Part shown: in pieces, positions 1-6,975 of the stretch | Layout: every line of letters begins with the position of its first letter | Numbering within the stretch: the first letter of the stretch is position 1 | Assembly (NCBI GenBank): GCA_910589635.1 | Contig: CAJUTD010000051.1 | Coordinates: forward strand, 9,970 to 21,675 | Origin: an uncultured Lachnospiraceae bacterium | GTDB lineage: Bacteria > Bacillota > Clostridia > Lachnospirales > Lachnospiraceae | Length of the DNA: 11,706 bases | Reading direction: 5' to 3' | Notes under the pieces: model-generated | Told to the model about the DNA's origin: nothing | The model's input: the letters and a program-made list of their open reading frames with translations, nothing else | Database searches by the model: none | Position numbers and translations under genes: made by a program

Positions 1-133
1 CGATAATGATACGGATGGATTCCCGAATGCTGTCCTCATTTGAGGACATTTGTATGCGCCCGGTGGCTTTGTCAATCCCAACCGGGAATTTCCATCCGGT
101 TCCGAGAAATGCTTTCACACTGTTTGGATCCAT
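1..133 (-). CDS. GPW/gp25-family baseplate wedge protein (5' part only)
   Basis: The first 44 codons of a minus-strand gene are present; the rest lies beyond position 1. The peptide begins MDPNSVKAFLGTGWKFPVGI and continues with an ...EDSIRESIRIII segment. This is the usual opening of GPW/gp25 proteins (FLGTGW.FP, then an E-I-rich first helix). The family includes T4 gp25 and Afp9/Pvc9 and forms the inner baseplate wedge that joins hub to sheath. The start is set by AAGGAGGG at 139-146, five bases before the ATG at 133. It sits 28 nt after the spike gene stop in the same direction, so it is very probably in the same operon. A gp25 gene directly after the spike gene is also the Afp/PVC order. 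Confidence 0.9.
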   Translation of the reverse strand, partial: MDPNSVKAFLGTGWKFPVGIDKATGRIQMSSNEDSIRESIRIII

Positions 134-161
134 ATGCTCCCTCCTTAAGTCATTCAAGTCA

Positions 162-941
162 TTAATTTATCTTAACCATACTGCCCTTCAACTGCGCGAC
201 CCCGGAAGCCTGCAATCCCAACTCTCCATCCGCTTTTACCTTCACGCTGGTTCCCTGAATAGACATGGTCTGTCCTTTCAATTTTATTTTCTGCTGTGCG
301 TCTGCCTGGATGGCGCCGCTCGTAATCTTGACGGAGTCCGCATCAGCTTTCATCACTTCTTTTGTGCCGATAGTAAGCGTAAACTCTTTCTTCGCTTTCA
401 GCGCCAGACTGCCATTTTTACAATCCAGCGTCAAGCTGTTTTCTTTCTCCTTATCCTGCACTTGGACTGTCTCTTTCTCGTCGTCTAAAAGGATTTCCAG
501 ACCCTTGGGCGTATTGACGGTAATCTTCTCCTTGCCCTCCTTCTCCGTAAATGTAATCTTGTGTCCGCCTTTCGTTATGACTGCTTTCGTCTCATTTTTC
601 TCGCTCGCTACGCCATCCGGCAGCTTGTCCTTACCGTTCCACAGACATCCCAGCACCACCGGCATATTCATGTTGCCATGGATAAATCCCACCAACACTT
701 CCGTGCCAATCTCCGGCAGCCAATAACTGCCAAAACCATCTCCGCCGTAGCCCGTCATGACCCTTACCCAATCGGACGTTTTCTTATTTTTCTCGCCCAT
801 CAGGTATTCCACTTTCACCATACCTTTGTGCTGTTCGTCCCAGATATCCTTGACAATCGCATTCAGAAGTCCCGGCGCCGTTACCTCCGGATACGTCTTA
901 TCTTCCGTTTTATCTGCCAATAACTCGTCATAAAAATTCAA
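162..941 (-). CDS. Baseplate assembly protein V / gp5-like central spike
   Basis: This 259-residue protein should form the trimeric needle tip beneath the tube. Residues about 24-110 look like the gp5/gpV OB-fold domain (GLLNAIVKDIWDE..., WVRVMTGYGGDGFGSYWLPEIGTEV, then MNMPVVLGCLWNGKDKLPDG), the region shared by VgrG and Afp8/Pvc8. Residues about 118-259 are short alternating Lys/Thr/Val strands, as in the gp5 beta-helix spike. No PAAR motif is visible. The start is TTG at 941, which overlaps the upstream stop as TTGA; GGAGG lies nine bases before it inside the end of the gpD gene, so the two are probably translationally coupled. In Afp8/Pvc8 the gpD and gpV parts are one polypeptide; here they are separate, as in P2-like phages. 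Confidence 0.93.
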   Translation of the reverse strand: MNFYDELLADKTEDKTYPEVTAPGLLNAIVKDIWDEQHKGMVKVEYLMGEKNKKTSDWVRVMTGYGGDGFGSYWLPEIGTEVLVGFIHGNMNMPVVLGCLWNGKDKLPDGVASEKNETKAVITKGGHKITFTEKEGKEKITVNTPKGLEILLDDEKETVQVQDKEKENSLTLDCKNGSLALKAKKEFTLTIGTKEVMKADADSVKITSGAIQADAQQKIKLKGQTMSIQGTSVKVKADGELGLQASGVAQLKGSMVKIN

Positions 942-1999
942 CGCTTCCAGCCTCCTACTTCAAAAGACGTTCGATAACCTTCACCGCTGAAAGAGTGCTT
1001 TACCTCCATGATATCGTAAGTGCCATCAATCAGCTTATGGTCGCCTTTTTTTATCTTTACCCGGCCTCCCGGCTGGATTTCCGGGACGCCAACGCACACG
1101 CCGCTCGCCTGCCTTGCCTGTTTCTTCATCTCATCCGCCTTATGCTCCGCTATTTTTTTTGCGTCGCTGTTGTCCTCCACGGCGGCATCCATCTGCGTAG
1201 TTTCACTTTTTACCAGCGATTTCTGCTTGTCGTCTGCTTTGACTTTTACCTCAGCCGTCACTTCTTGCTTCTTGTCCGTGTCCTGTCCCATAATTTTAAT
1301 GACGGCGTCCTGGAAAGAAGCCCTTCTCTGGAAGGAAATAAAATCTTTCGCCCATTCCATTTCCACCGTATAAAACAACTCCGCCGAAATATTTTTAAAG
1401 TAGAGCTTCCCTGCATGGACAAAAAAGTCTCGGTTGGCTTTTCGGCACAACTCTTCCGTAATAAAGTCATAATCACTGCCGTTTTGAATAATACAATCGC
1501 CCTCAAGTTGTTCTGTCGCATCCACATCTGTCGTTTTATAAGCCGGCTTATATTTCTTTACTACCTCTTGAAAAGCGTCGGAATAACTCTTTACCTGGTG
1601 TGAAACATTACTCTTTTTGCTGCCCATCATCATTCTTCGTACGTCCACTGCCGTCACGCGCACCGAAGGGTTTTCCGAAAGTTCATAAGTAATCTCATCC
1701 ACATATCCATAGAACAGGGAGGTTAGCGAAGAGCCATATCCCATTTCGATATCCAACAGCTCTCCCAAAATGAAATCCGACGTGACGTCGTCGACAAAGC
1801 TGCGATCCTCCAAATCATAAACATTGGTAAGCCGGATAACCGCCGCGCTCGCCGCAGACTGTGAAAGCGTCACCTCCACAGATTCCACCGCATAATCGCT
1901 TTGGCCGATAATATCAAATCCTCCGCTTTTCACTTTCAGCGCAGGCACCATAAAATCTTTATATTTTGTTGCCAGAGTTGACATCGAAATTGTGGCCAC
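938..1999 (-). CDS. Phage late control gene D (gpD)-like hub protein
   Basis: This 353-residue protein matches the gpD / VgrG N-terminal hub fold (T4 gp27-like), a trimeric ring that links tube to spike. Recognisable parts are ESVEVTLSQSAASAAVIRL, LLDIEMGYGSSLTSLFYGYVDEI near residues 83-105, VRVTAVDVRRMM, the IIQNGSDYDFITEELCRKANRDFFV segment common to this family, and a C-terminal GVPEIQPGGRVKI...DGTYDIMEVKHSFSGEGYRTSFEVGG ending. Residues about 240-297 form a lysine/glutamate-rich insert that is probably helical and looks lineage-specific. The start is GTG at 1999 with AAGGAG about ten bases upstream; an ATG five codons further in lies too far from that site. A 101-nt gap separates it from the LysM gene. 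Its last codons overlap the spike gene by four bases. Confidence 0.92.
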   Translation of the reverse strand: MATISMSTLATKYKDFMVPALKVKSGGFDIIGQSDYAVESVEVTLSQSAASAAVIRLTNVYDLEDRSFVDDVTSDFILGELLDIEMGYGSSLTSLFYGYVDEITYELSENPSVRVTAVDVRRMMMGSKKSNVSHQVKSYSDAFQEVVKKYKPAYKTTDVDATEQLEGDCIIQNGSDYDFITEELCRKANRDFFVHAGKLYFKNISAELFYTVEMEWAKDFISFQRRASFQDAVIKIMGQDTDKKQEVTAEVKVKADDKQKSLVKSETTQMDAAVEDNSDAKKIAEHKADEMKKQARQASGVCVGVPEIQPGGRVKIKKGDHKLIDGTYDIMEVKHSFSGEGYRTSFEVGGWKR

Positions 2000-2100
2000 T
2001 TTTCACTCTCTCCTTACTTTTCTGCTCTTGCCAATACATGCGGACGACGGCTGTTCTTATTTTCTGTAAGCTGCCACCCTAAGCCCAACATGACAGCACA

Positions 2101-2769
2101 CTAAATTGCCGGCAGCTTTACCACCTGCCCCGGCCTGATATCCAAGGGATTTAAGATGTTATTTTCCCGGGCAATCACTTTCCACATATCCGGGTCTCCA
2201 TATTCCATATTGGCAATATCCCACAAGCTCATACCCTGGCGAATGGTACGGTACTTCGTACGGTCCGGCGATTCAAACGGTGATTTCCTTCTCGTATCTT
2301 TGGGCGATATCAACGATTTAAACGTCAAAGCCACCTTAGCGCGCACTGGCATCCCACTCTCAGTAAACATGGTATAAGTATGGTTGAATTTCGTCACGAC
2401 CCCTTGAAAATTCAAGGAACCCCAGCGAAACGTAACTTTGGGCGGACGATGCAGGCTGCCGTCAATCGAAGTGGCGTCCGCAATCTGTTTTGTAATGTCT
2501 GAGACATCCTTAGAGCTATTACCGGAACTGCCGAAAGAAATCAGCGATTTGGGCCCGGACGGAACGTAAGTATCTAAAAAAAGATTCAACGACAACTCCG
2601 TGGCATCGCCGGAAATATATTGGATAATAGGACCGTCCAGTCCCGGCACTTTCTTTTCCGCATAATTCGCGCCGTCTGTCAGCTGATATTCCGAAGGGTT
2701 AAACAGTACCGTTATCACGCTCTTACCTATTTCTTTTTCAATTTCTAATTTTGCCTTCGTAAGTCCCAA
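2101..2769 (-). CDS. LysM-domain tube/baseplate adaptor (Afp7/Pvc7-like)
   Basis: This 222-residue protein has two parts. Residues about 1-155 resemble the CIS tube-adaptor domain (FNPSEYQLTDGANYAEKKVPG, then LSLNLFLDTYVP, VTFRWGSLNFQGVVTKFNHTYTMF and PVRAKVALTFKS). Residues 173-222 are a LysM domain (YRTIRQGMSLWDIANMEYGD...IRPGQVVKLP). In Afp/PVC and in phages (T4 gp53, Mu and P2 gpX) such proteins clamp the hub to the tube; the LysM fold acts in protein contacts there and does not show that peptidoglycan is bound. The start is TTG at 2769, chosen because GGAAGGA lies five bases upstream and no nearby in-frame ATG exists. It follows the coiled-coil gene by 34 nt. Its place before gpD is the usual eCIS order. 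Confidence 0.92.
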   Translation of the reverse strand: MGLTKAKLEIEKEIGKSVITVLFNPSEYQLTDGANYAEKKVPGLDGPIIQYISGDATELSLNLFLDTYVPSGPKSLISFGSSGNSSKDVSDITKQIADATSIDGSLHRPPKVTFRWGSLNFQGVVTKFNHTYTMFTESGMPVRAKVALTFKSLISPKDTRRKSPFESPDRTKYRTIRQGMSLWDIANMEYGDPDMWKVIARENNILNPLDIRPGQVVKLPAI

Positions 2770-2803
2770 AGAAATCCTTCCCTTCTGTCAATGATTAATT
2801 CTG

Positions 2804-5800
2804 TCAAATTAAGCCTCTGCGCAATTTTTCCACATGAAGTTCCTCATAGAGCTGGCTCTTCACCTGTTCGGCAAACGCTCTCACATCTTCCCTCGCCCTG
2901 GCCGTAGTTTCCACTTTCTGCAGCTGCACTTCGACCTCTTTCAGCTTGCGGTCGATCTGCTCCTGCGCCAACTTTATCTGCGCATTCTCTTCACACATAC
3001 GCGTCTGCTCCATCTGCTGTTCTTCTCCAGACACTGTAGATTCCTGCACGGAGTGCTGCAAATCCAACATCTGGCCTTCCTTTACCCAAATATTTTCTAT
3101 CTCTCGGTTATAGCGCAACGCGTTTTCCACTACTTCCGCTTTCCCAGGTAGATTACCTTCCTGCTGCAAATACATACGTCCAAGCGTCTGAATCTCTCCA
3201 CGAACTTCCCGCTGCCTATATTTTTCAAATTCCTCAATCCGATAAACAAGCGCCGGATAGGCAATTGCCAGATACTGCTTTTCCTGGCTGCCTGCAACCC
3301 AAACGGACTCTGACAAGTCCCTGGCTGCTTCCTCTCGCTCCTCTATTCTGTCCTCCATTTGCGCGATTTCTGTTTCCTCTGAACTCTGTCCAAATTGCAG
3401 CTCCCATTGCAACTTTGTAATCTCCGCAAGCTCTTCCACCAACCTGCCATACTGCCTTTCGTCCAGCTCTCCTACAAAACTTAACAAACTCTTTACTTCC
3501 GGCAAGTTAAGCTGGCCGTCCGCATATACTAATTTTTCCCCTGGCTCCCGCCCCTCTTCTTTTTCCTCCTGTGCTGAAGATATGCGATAATTTATCTGAT
3601 AAATAAGCTGCGAAAGTGCATTTCTCTCCTTTGCCGCCTCTATCTGTCTGCGAATAATTTCCGTCTGTATTTCTTCTTTACTCCTACTATCATAGAATGA
3701 TGACAGGTCTTGGACTGACATTTCTACCCCGGGTTCGTTCCCCTCTTTCCATGTTGGAAGAAAATCTGCCCCAGATGCGTTCCCCTCTTTCCATGTTGGA
3801 AGAAAATCTGCCTCTGCTGCCGCTTCCCCCTGTTCAGGATGAAGTAACAACGCTTTCCCCCACTCCCATAACTTCTCATATGGCACTAACGAAGATTCCA
3901 GGAAATCCTGCCGGCCGGCAAAAGTGCGCTGTAATCTCATCTCTTGTTTTTTCTCAATGATAGCAGTTAATTGCAAATACAATTCTACCGCTTCTCTCTC
4001 TACAAGCTCTGTTACATGGATTTCTTCTGTGTTTCTCTCTATTCGTTCTGCTGCATAGACTTCCTCTGCATTTCTCTCTACTCGTTCTGCTGCATAGACT
4101 TCCTCTGTATTTCTCTCTACTCGTTCTGCTGCATGAAGTTCTTCTGTGTTCCTCTCGATTCGTTCTGCTGCATGGATTTCTTCTGTGTTTCTCTCTATTC
4201 GTTCTGCTACATAGACCTCTTCTACGTTTCTCTCTTCCAAATGACTTGTTTGCGAAATGATCTCTCCGGCTTTTTTCTTATTCTCTATCACATACGATAT
4301 ATAAGAGAGCAGTCCTTCCATTTGTTCTTCTGTTACATACATTTGCTGCCGTACAAGAATCCTCTCCGCTAATTTTTCGATAAATTCTCTCCGGCTTTCT
4401 TCCGGCAGATTATGGATATACAAAAGCATCCTTTGCTCTCGCTGCCCATCAACGCTATGCAACATTCCCTCCGTTGTTTTGAATGCTGTCTCCACAGATT
4501 CAGAAACCTTATCCTGTACGCTCTTATCCACAATATAAGAGAGTATTTCTTCTATTTCCCTCTTTGCATATTCCTCTGTGTTTAGCGCTGTTTTCTTTTC
4601 CATAACAGATAATATTTGCCAAAATAATTCTTGCGCTTGCTTCTCTGTAAATTCTGTTGTATTGGTGCCTATTTCCTCTGTTTTTTTCTCAGTAACGACG
4701 GCTTCCCTCTTGTCCTTTTTCTCTATCACATAGGCGATGTAAGAAATCAGGGCGTTTATCTCCTCCTTTGTATATCCAAAACTTCTCCTCACTTGTTCTG
4801 TTTCTGTGTTGGCTAAAACAAAAGAAAGTTCCTCATTCACATGGTCTGTTCCTCGGGCATTGCCCACTGCCGTAATATGCGCCTGCTGCCGCAAAAGAAT
4901 GCTTTCCGCCAGCTTTTCTACAAATTCTTCCTTTTTTTCCGCTTGCAGTTGATTGATCTGCACAAGCAGCTTTCTTGCCGTCTTTTCTTCCATACGGTTC
5001 TCTCGTCTGTAAGAAACAGACGCTTGCCGGTAGATTTCCTGATACGACGTGATTATCTGTGCTTCCTGCCGCTCTATACGCCTCTTCTGCTGTTCTAAAA
5101 TCTCTTCAATGCGTTCTAAGAATTCACGGACCGACTCGCCTGAGAGATACACGCGCTCTTCCTCCAGCAGATGCATATGCCTTTCTTCCCCGGAAAACTG
5201 CATATACCTCTCTTCCTCTTTCTGATACACGCGCTCTTCCCCGGAAAACTGCATATACCTCTCTTCCTCAGACTGATATACACGCTCTTCCTCAAACAGC
5301 TGCCGCTTCAAGCCCTTCCAAGAAATTTCCGTCATATCGGCTGCCACCTTAAATTGCTCATTTTCCACCACAGATAAAACATGTTGCCAAAACCCTCTGA
5401 CAACCTCCCTGCGGTATTGTTGGCGGATCTGCATCAACTTGTACATAAGAACCGTGTCTCGATTCCCGGTAAACTCTTCCTTCCCCCATTCGGGTAACTT
5501 TTCTTCCCTCTGCTGTGCGCCCTGTGCTGCAAGATGCTCCATTTGCGCCCACAGCCCACGGATTTTTGTTGCCTCCAGCCTGTCGATGGAGTAAAGCATT
5601 TTATCTTTATTCTTCTTCCATTTTACCGTTTGTCCATTCACATATTCCATATCGCTTTGCAGGCGGCAAAGCTGGCAAAATTCACGATATTCTTCCTTGG
5701 ATAATAAATGCAGCAGCTCTTTCTCCTGCACGCGCATTGTCTGCTGGGAATGCTCTGCCAAAAACCCCCTGATATTGATGGCAAACTTGGAAATCATGTG

Positions 5801-6247
5801 ATAATACTCCCGCTGCTTTTCCACGGATTGGCTTTCTTCCTGCCATTTCCGGTAACGGATTCTGCCTGCTTGTGCCTGTTCCAACACTGACACAAATTGC
5901 TCCGCTTTCCGGTACATCACAAAATCACAGCACTTCAACTGTGTGAGATAAAATCTCCCCATGCGCTGCAAACTGTTCTCCATCTGTTTACGGACAAACG
6001 CCGTCTTCACCGGGCATTGTGCCAGCCCCATCTGCATAATCCTGTTTTTCAACACCAGGTTGATCAGGAGATTTGTCCGCCCATATTGCGCCTGTTCCCC
6101 ATGAGCCTGCTCCCCCAAATAAATAAGCTGGATCTGCTCATACTCCGGGGCACCCGCGGGCACATACTTGTCCCACAAACGCTGCAACATACCCTGCCTG
6201 ATATGAAGATGTATTTTATGTGAAAACGCTTCTCGTAACTTTACCAT
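2804..6247 (-). CDS. 1147-residue coiled-coil repeat protein in the eCIS operon, function unknown
   Basis: I do not recognise a family. The protein is very rich in Glu, Gln and Arg, has no signal peptide or membrane segment, and appears almost wholly helical. Residues 1-250 are non-repetitive (MVKLREAFSHKIHLHIRQGM...). Three unrelated tandem-repeat blocks follow: 17-residue units near residues 316-369 (ERYMQFSGEERVYQKEE), 13-residue units near 672-749 (AERIERNTEEIHA, about six copies) and two 14-residue units near 810-837 (DFLPTWKEGN....). A longer degenerate repeat, L...EF(V/I)EKLAE.IL.RQQ then a helix with (L/I)SYI.YVIE, occurs at about 430-520 and 625-690. The ATG at 6247 has AGGT nine bases upstream; tube 2 ends 19 nt before. 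Being between tube and LysM adaptor genes suggests a structural or length-setting role; an effector or scaffold is also possible. Confidence 0.85.
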   Translation of the reverse strand: MVKLREAFSHKIHLHIRQGMLQRLWDKYVPAGAPEYEQIQLIYLGEQAHGEQAQYGRTNLLINLVLKNRIMQMGLAQCPVKTAFVRKQMENSLQRMGRFYLTQLKCCDFVMYRKAEQFVSVLEQAQAGRIRYRKWQEESQSVEKQREYYHMISKFAINIRGFLAEHSQQTMRVQEKELLHLLSKEEYREFCQLCRLQSDMEYVNGQTVKWKKNKDKMLYSIDRLEATKIRGLWAQMEHLAAQGAQQREEKLPEWGKEEFTGNRDTVLMYKLMQIRQQYRREVVRGFWQHVLSVVENEQFKVAADMTEISWKGLKRQLFEEERVYQSEEERYMQFSGEERVYQKEEERYMQFSGEERHMHLLEEERVYLSGESVREFLERIEEILEQQKRRIERQEAQIITSYQEIYRQASVSYRRENRMEEKTARKLLVQINQLQAEKKEEFVEKLAESILLRQQAHITAVGNARGTDHVNEELSFVLANTETEQVRRSFGYTKEEINALISYIAYVIEKKDKREAVVTEKKTEEIGTNTTEFTEKQAQELFWQILSVMEKKTALNTEEYAKREIEEILSYIVDKSVQDKVSESVETAFKTTEGMLHSVDGQREQRMLLYIHNLPEESRREFIEKLAERILVRQQMYVTEEQMEGLLSYISYVIENKKKAGEIISQTSHLEERNVEEVYVAERIERNTEEIHAAERIERNTEELHAAERVERNTEEVYAAERVERNAEEVYAAERIERNTEEIHVTELVEREAVELYLQLTAIIEKKQEMRLQRTFAGRQDFLESSLVPYEKLWEWGKALLLHPEQGEAAAEADFLPTWKEGNASGADFLPTWKEGNEPGVEMSVQDLSSFYDSRSKEEIQTEIIRRQIEAAKERNALSQLIYQINYRISSAQEEKEEGREPGEKLVYADGQLNLPEVKSLLSFVGELDERQYGRLVEELAEITKLQWELQFGQSSEETEIAQMEDRIEEREEAARDLSESVWVAGSQEKQYLAIAYPALVYRIEEFEKYRQREVRGEIQTLGRMYLQQEGNLPGKAEVVENALRYNREIENIWVKEGQMLDLQHSVQESTVSGEEQQMEQTRMCEENAQIKLAQEQIDRKLKEVEVQLQKVETTARAREDVRAFAEQVKSQLYEELHVEKLRRGLI
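3737..3820 (-). repeat. Two 42-bp tandem repeats coding a 14-residue unit
   Basis: Two adjacent 42-bp copies (3737-3778 and 3779-3820) lie in the coiled-coil gene, identical for about the first 34 bases. They encode ADFLPTWKEGN followed by a three-residue linker, twice. The unit has Pro, Trp and Gly and so probably breaks the surrounding helix. Near identity at DNA level points to a recent duplication. Confidence 0.9.
4002..4235 (-). repeat. Six 39-bp tandem repeats coding a 13-residue helical unit
   Basis: Units begin at 4002 (degenerate), 4041, 4080, 4119, 4158 and 4197 on the plus coordinate, each 39 bp. They encode variants of AERIERNTEEIHA with I/V, I/L/V and H/Y swaps. Unit length is a multiple of three, so changes in copy number keep the frame. 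The pattern of charged and small residues fits a surface helix or coiled coil. Confidence 0.92.
5185..5286 (-). repeat. Two 51-bp tandem repeats coding a 17-residue unit
   Basis: Two full 51-bp units (5185-5235 and 5236-5286) share a block encoding EERYMQFSGEERVYQ; decayed half-units extend the block to about 5140-5300 (EERHMHLLEEERVYLSGE). The copies are nearly identical DNA and remain in frame. This is the repeat block nearest the N-terminus of the coiled-coil protein. Confidence 0.88.
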
Positions 6248-6266
6248 TTGACTAACCTATCATTCC

Positions 6267-6707
6267 TTATATGCCGATCTTGTTAATGGTCTCTTTCAGC
6301 CCATTGTGGCAAATCTCCACCTTTTTAATCAGTACGCCGCTGCTTGTAGCATCGAGCGTATCTATTTCCCATTTGGTGACAATTCCCCAATTTGCCTGAT
6401 ACGTTGCCGTGGGAACCATCCCCGACTCCGGCATAACCATAATGATTATGCCCTTTTTCAGCTCATAACCTGCGGTAAGGGTAGTACGCGATATTTCCCC
6501 ACTGGCAATCCCATATTCTAAAACCAGTTTGTCTAACGTCTGCCGCGGTTTCGGCAGATAGTGGATGCGGTCGTTGACTCCGCCCTCCGCAACAGGTTCA
6601 AACTCCATGGTGGCAGATATGTTGGAAACCTTGGAAAATCCCAGCGGTTTTCCATTTAATATCACTCTAAATTTTGTACGTTTTGCAAGATTATCCTGTA
6701 TGGCCAT
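6267..6707 (-). CDS. Second tail tube protein (gp19-like, Afp5/Pvc5-like)
   Basis: This 146-residue protein has the phage T4 gp19-like tube fold: RTKFRVILNGKPLGFSKVSNI at the start, an ...EGGVNDRIHYLPKP loop (the counterpart of EYREG in the main tube), and a LDATSSGVLIKKVEICHNGL ending that parallels the NATSSEVAIETLEIAHEGM of the 7451-7876 gene. Afp and PVC also carry extra tube proteins (Afp5/Pvc5) that form the first ring(s) linking hub to tube, so this is probably a tube-initiator ring and not the bulk tube. ATG at 6707 is preceded by AGAGGTGAT about nine bases upstream. It lies 61 nt after the DUF6760-like ORF and 19 nt before the coiled-coil gene. Confidence 0.9.
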   Translation of the reverse strand: MAIQDNLAKRTKFRVILNGKPLGFSKVSNISATMEFEPVAEGGVNDRIHYLPKPRQTLDKLVLEYGIASGEISRTTLTAGYELKKGIIIMVMPESGMVPTATYQANWGIVTKWEIDTLDATSSGVLIKKVEICHNGLKETINKIGI

Positions 6708-6724
6708 CTCTTATCACCTCTGCA

Positions 6725-6743
6725 GGCAGCGGCGCCTTCTGCC
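6725..6743 (-). other. Intercistronic hairpin upstream of the second tube gene
   Basis: GGCAG (6725-6729) and CTGCC (6739-6743) form an inverted repeat around a GGCGCC core, just 5' of the Shine-Dalgarno of the second tube gene. There is no U-run after it, so it is not a normal terminator. It could tune translation or RNA decay; no function is shown. Confidence 0.45.
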
Positions 6744-6768
6744 GGTTAGAATCCATAAATACTTTCGT

Positions 6769-6954
6769 TTACATGTGGAAAATATCTTTCTCCGGCGGCC
6801 TGCTGCTGACTTTTCTGTTAATCTCTGAAATTTCCCTGCACCACTTGAGCCGCTCATTATGCGTAAGATTTAAAATCTCCTCTCTGCCCCAGTGCATATA
6901 ATAGGCGACAAACGCCGCCTCCTCATAAATTTTGTCCGCCGGATAAAGATTTAT
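6769..6954 (-). CDS. DUF6760-like small eCIS protein, probably made by -1 frameshift
   Basis: A reading frame ending with TAA at 6771-6769 encodes LYPADKIYEEAAFVAYYMHW...ILNLTHNERLKWCREISEIN..., about 60 residues. From memory this matches the small eCIS family DUF6760 (YPAD.LYEE.AF.AYH.HW..., H.ER..W..EI..IN). The frame is -1 relative to the preceding gene and overlaps its end. It is open from 7110, but no ATG, GTG or TTG occurs in it before ATG 6897, which would remove the conserved first third. The coordinate 6954 marks an in-frame ATA, the only marginal local start. The slippery site and hairpin at 6938-6975 instead suggest it is the C-terminal extension of a 183-residue fusion with the chaperone-like protein. 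Confidence 0.75.
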   Translation of the reverse strand: MNLYPADKIYEEAAFVAYYMHWGREEILNLTHNERLKWCREISEINRKVSSRPPEKDIFHM

Positions 6955-6975
6955 TGCCCGGCTTCCATAAAATTT
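6938..6975 (-). promoter_or_regulatory. Predicted programmed -1 ribosomal frameshift signal
   Basis: On the minus strand the zero-frame codons ATA AAT TTT contain the heptamer A AAT TTT (6975-6969), which fits X XXY YYZ. Six bases (ATGGAA) follow, then a hairpin with outer stem GCCGG (6962-6958) / CCGGC (6942-6938), a three-base bulge, and inner stem ATAAA / TTTAT. The zero-frame TAA (6953-6951) sits inside this hairpin. A purine-rich GGGGAAGAG about 14 bases upstream could act as an internal Shine-Dalgarno stimulator. After slippage the ribosome would read Y-G-S-R-A-I-N and then the DUF6760-like sequence. Confidence 0.7.

Noticed and set aside
2014..2091. Minus-strand 25-codon ORF (MLGLGWQLTENK...) between the LysM and gpD genes, with its stop just before the gpD ribosome site
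   Set aside because: It has no Shine-Dalgarno and no family I recognise; ORFs this short are expected by chance in a 101-nt gap. Translation coupling is possible but unsupported.
2101..2769. LysM gene as a cell-wall hydrolase or host lysis protein
   Set aside because: The N-terminal part matches the CIS tube adaptor and no hydrolase domain is present; LysM is the normal ending of Afp7-like proteins.
4002..4235. CRISPR-like appearance of regularly spaced repeats
   Set aside because: The 39-bp units are contiguous with no unique spacers and lie in frame within a long coding region, so this is a coding tandem repeat.
6691..6756. Minus-strand 21-codon ORF (MDSNRQKAPL...) overlapping the start of the second tube gene
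   Set aside because: It has no convincing ribosome site, overlaps the real gene out of frame, and spans the hairpin region; most likely chance.
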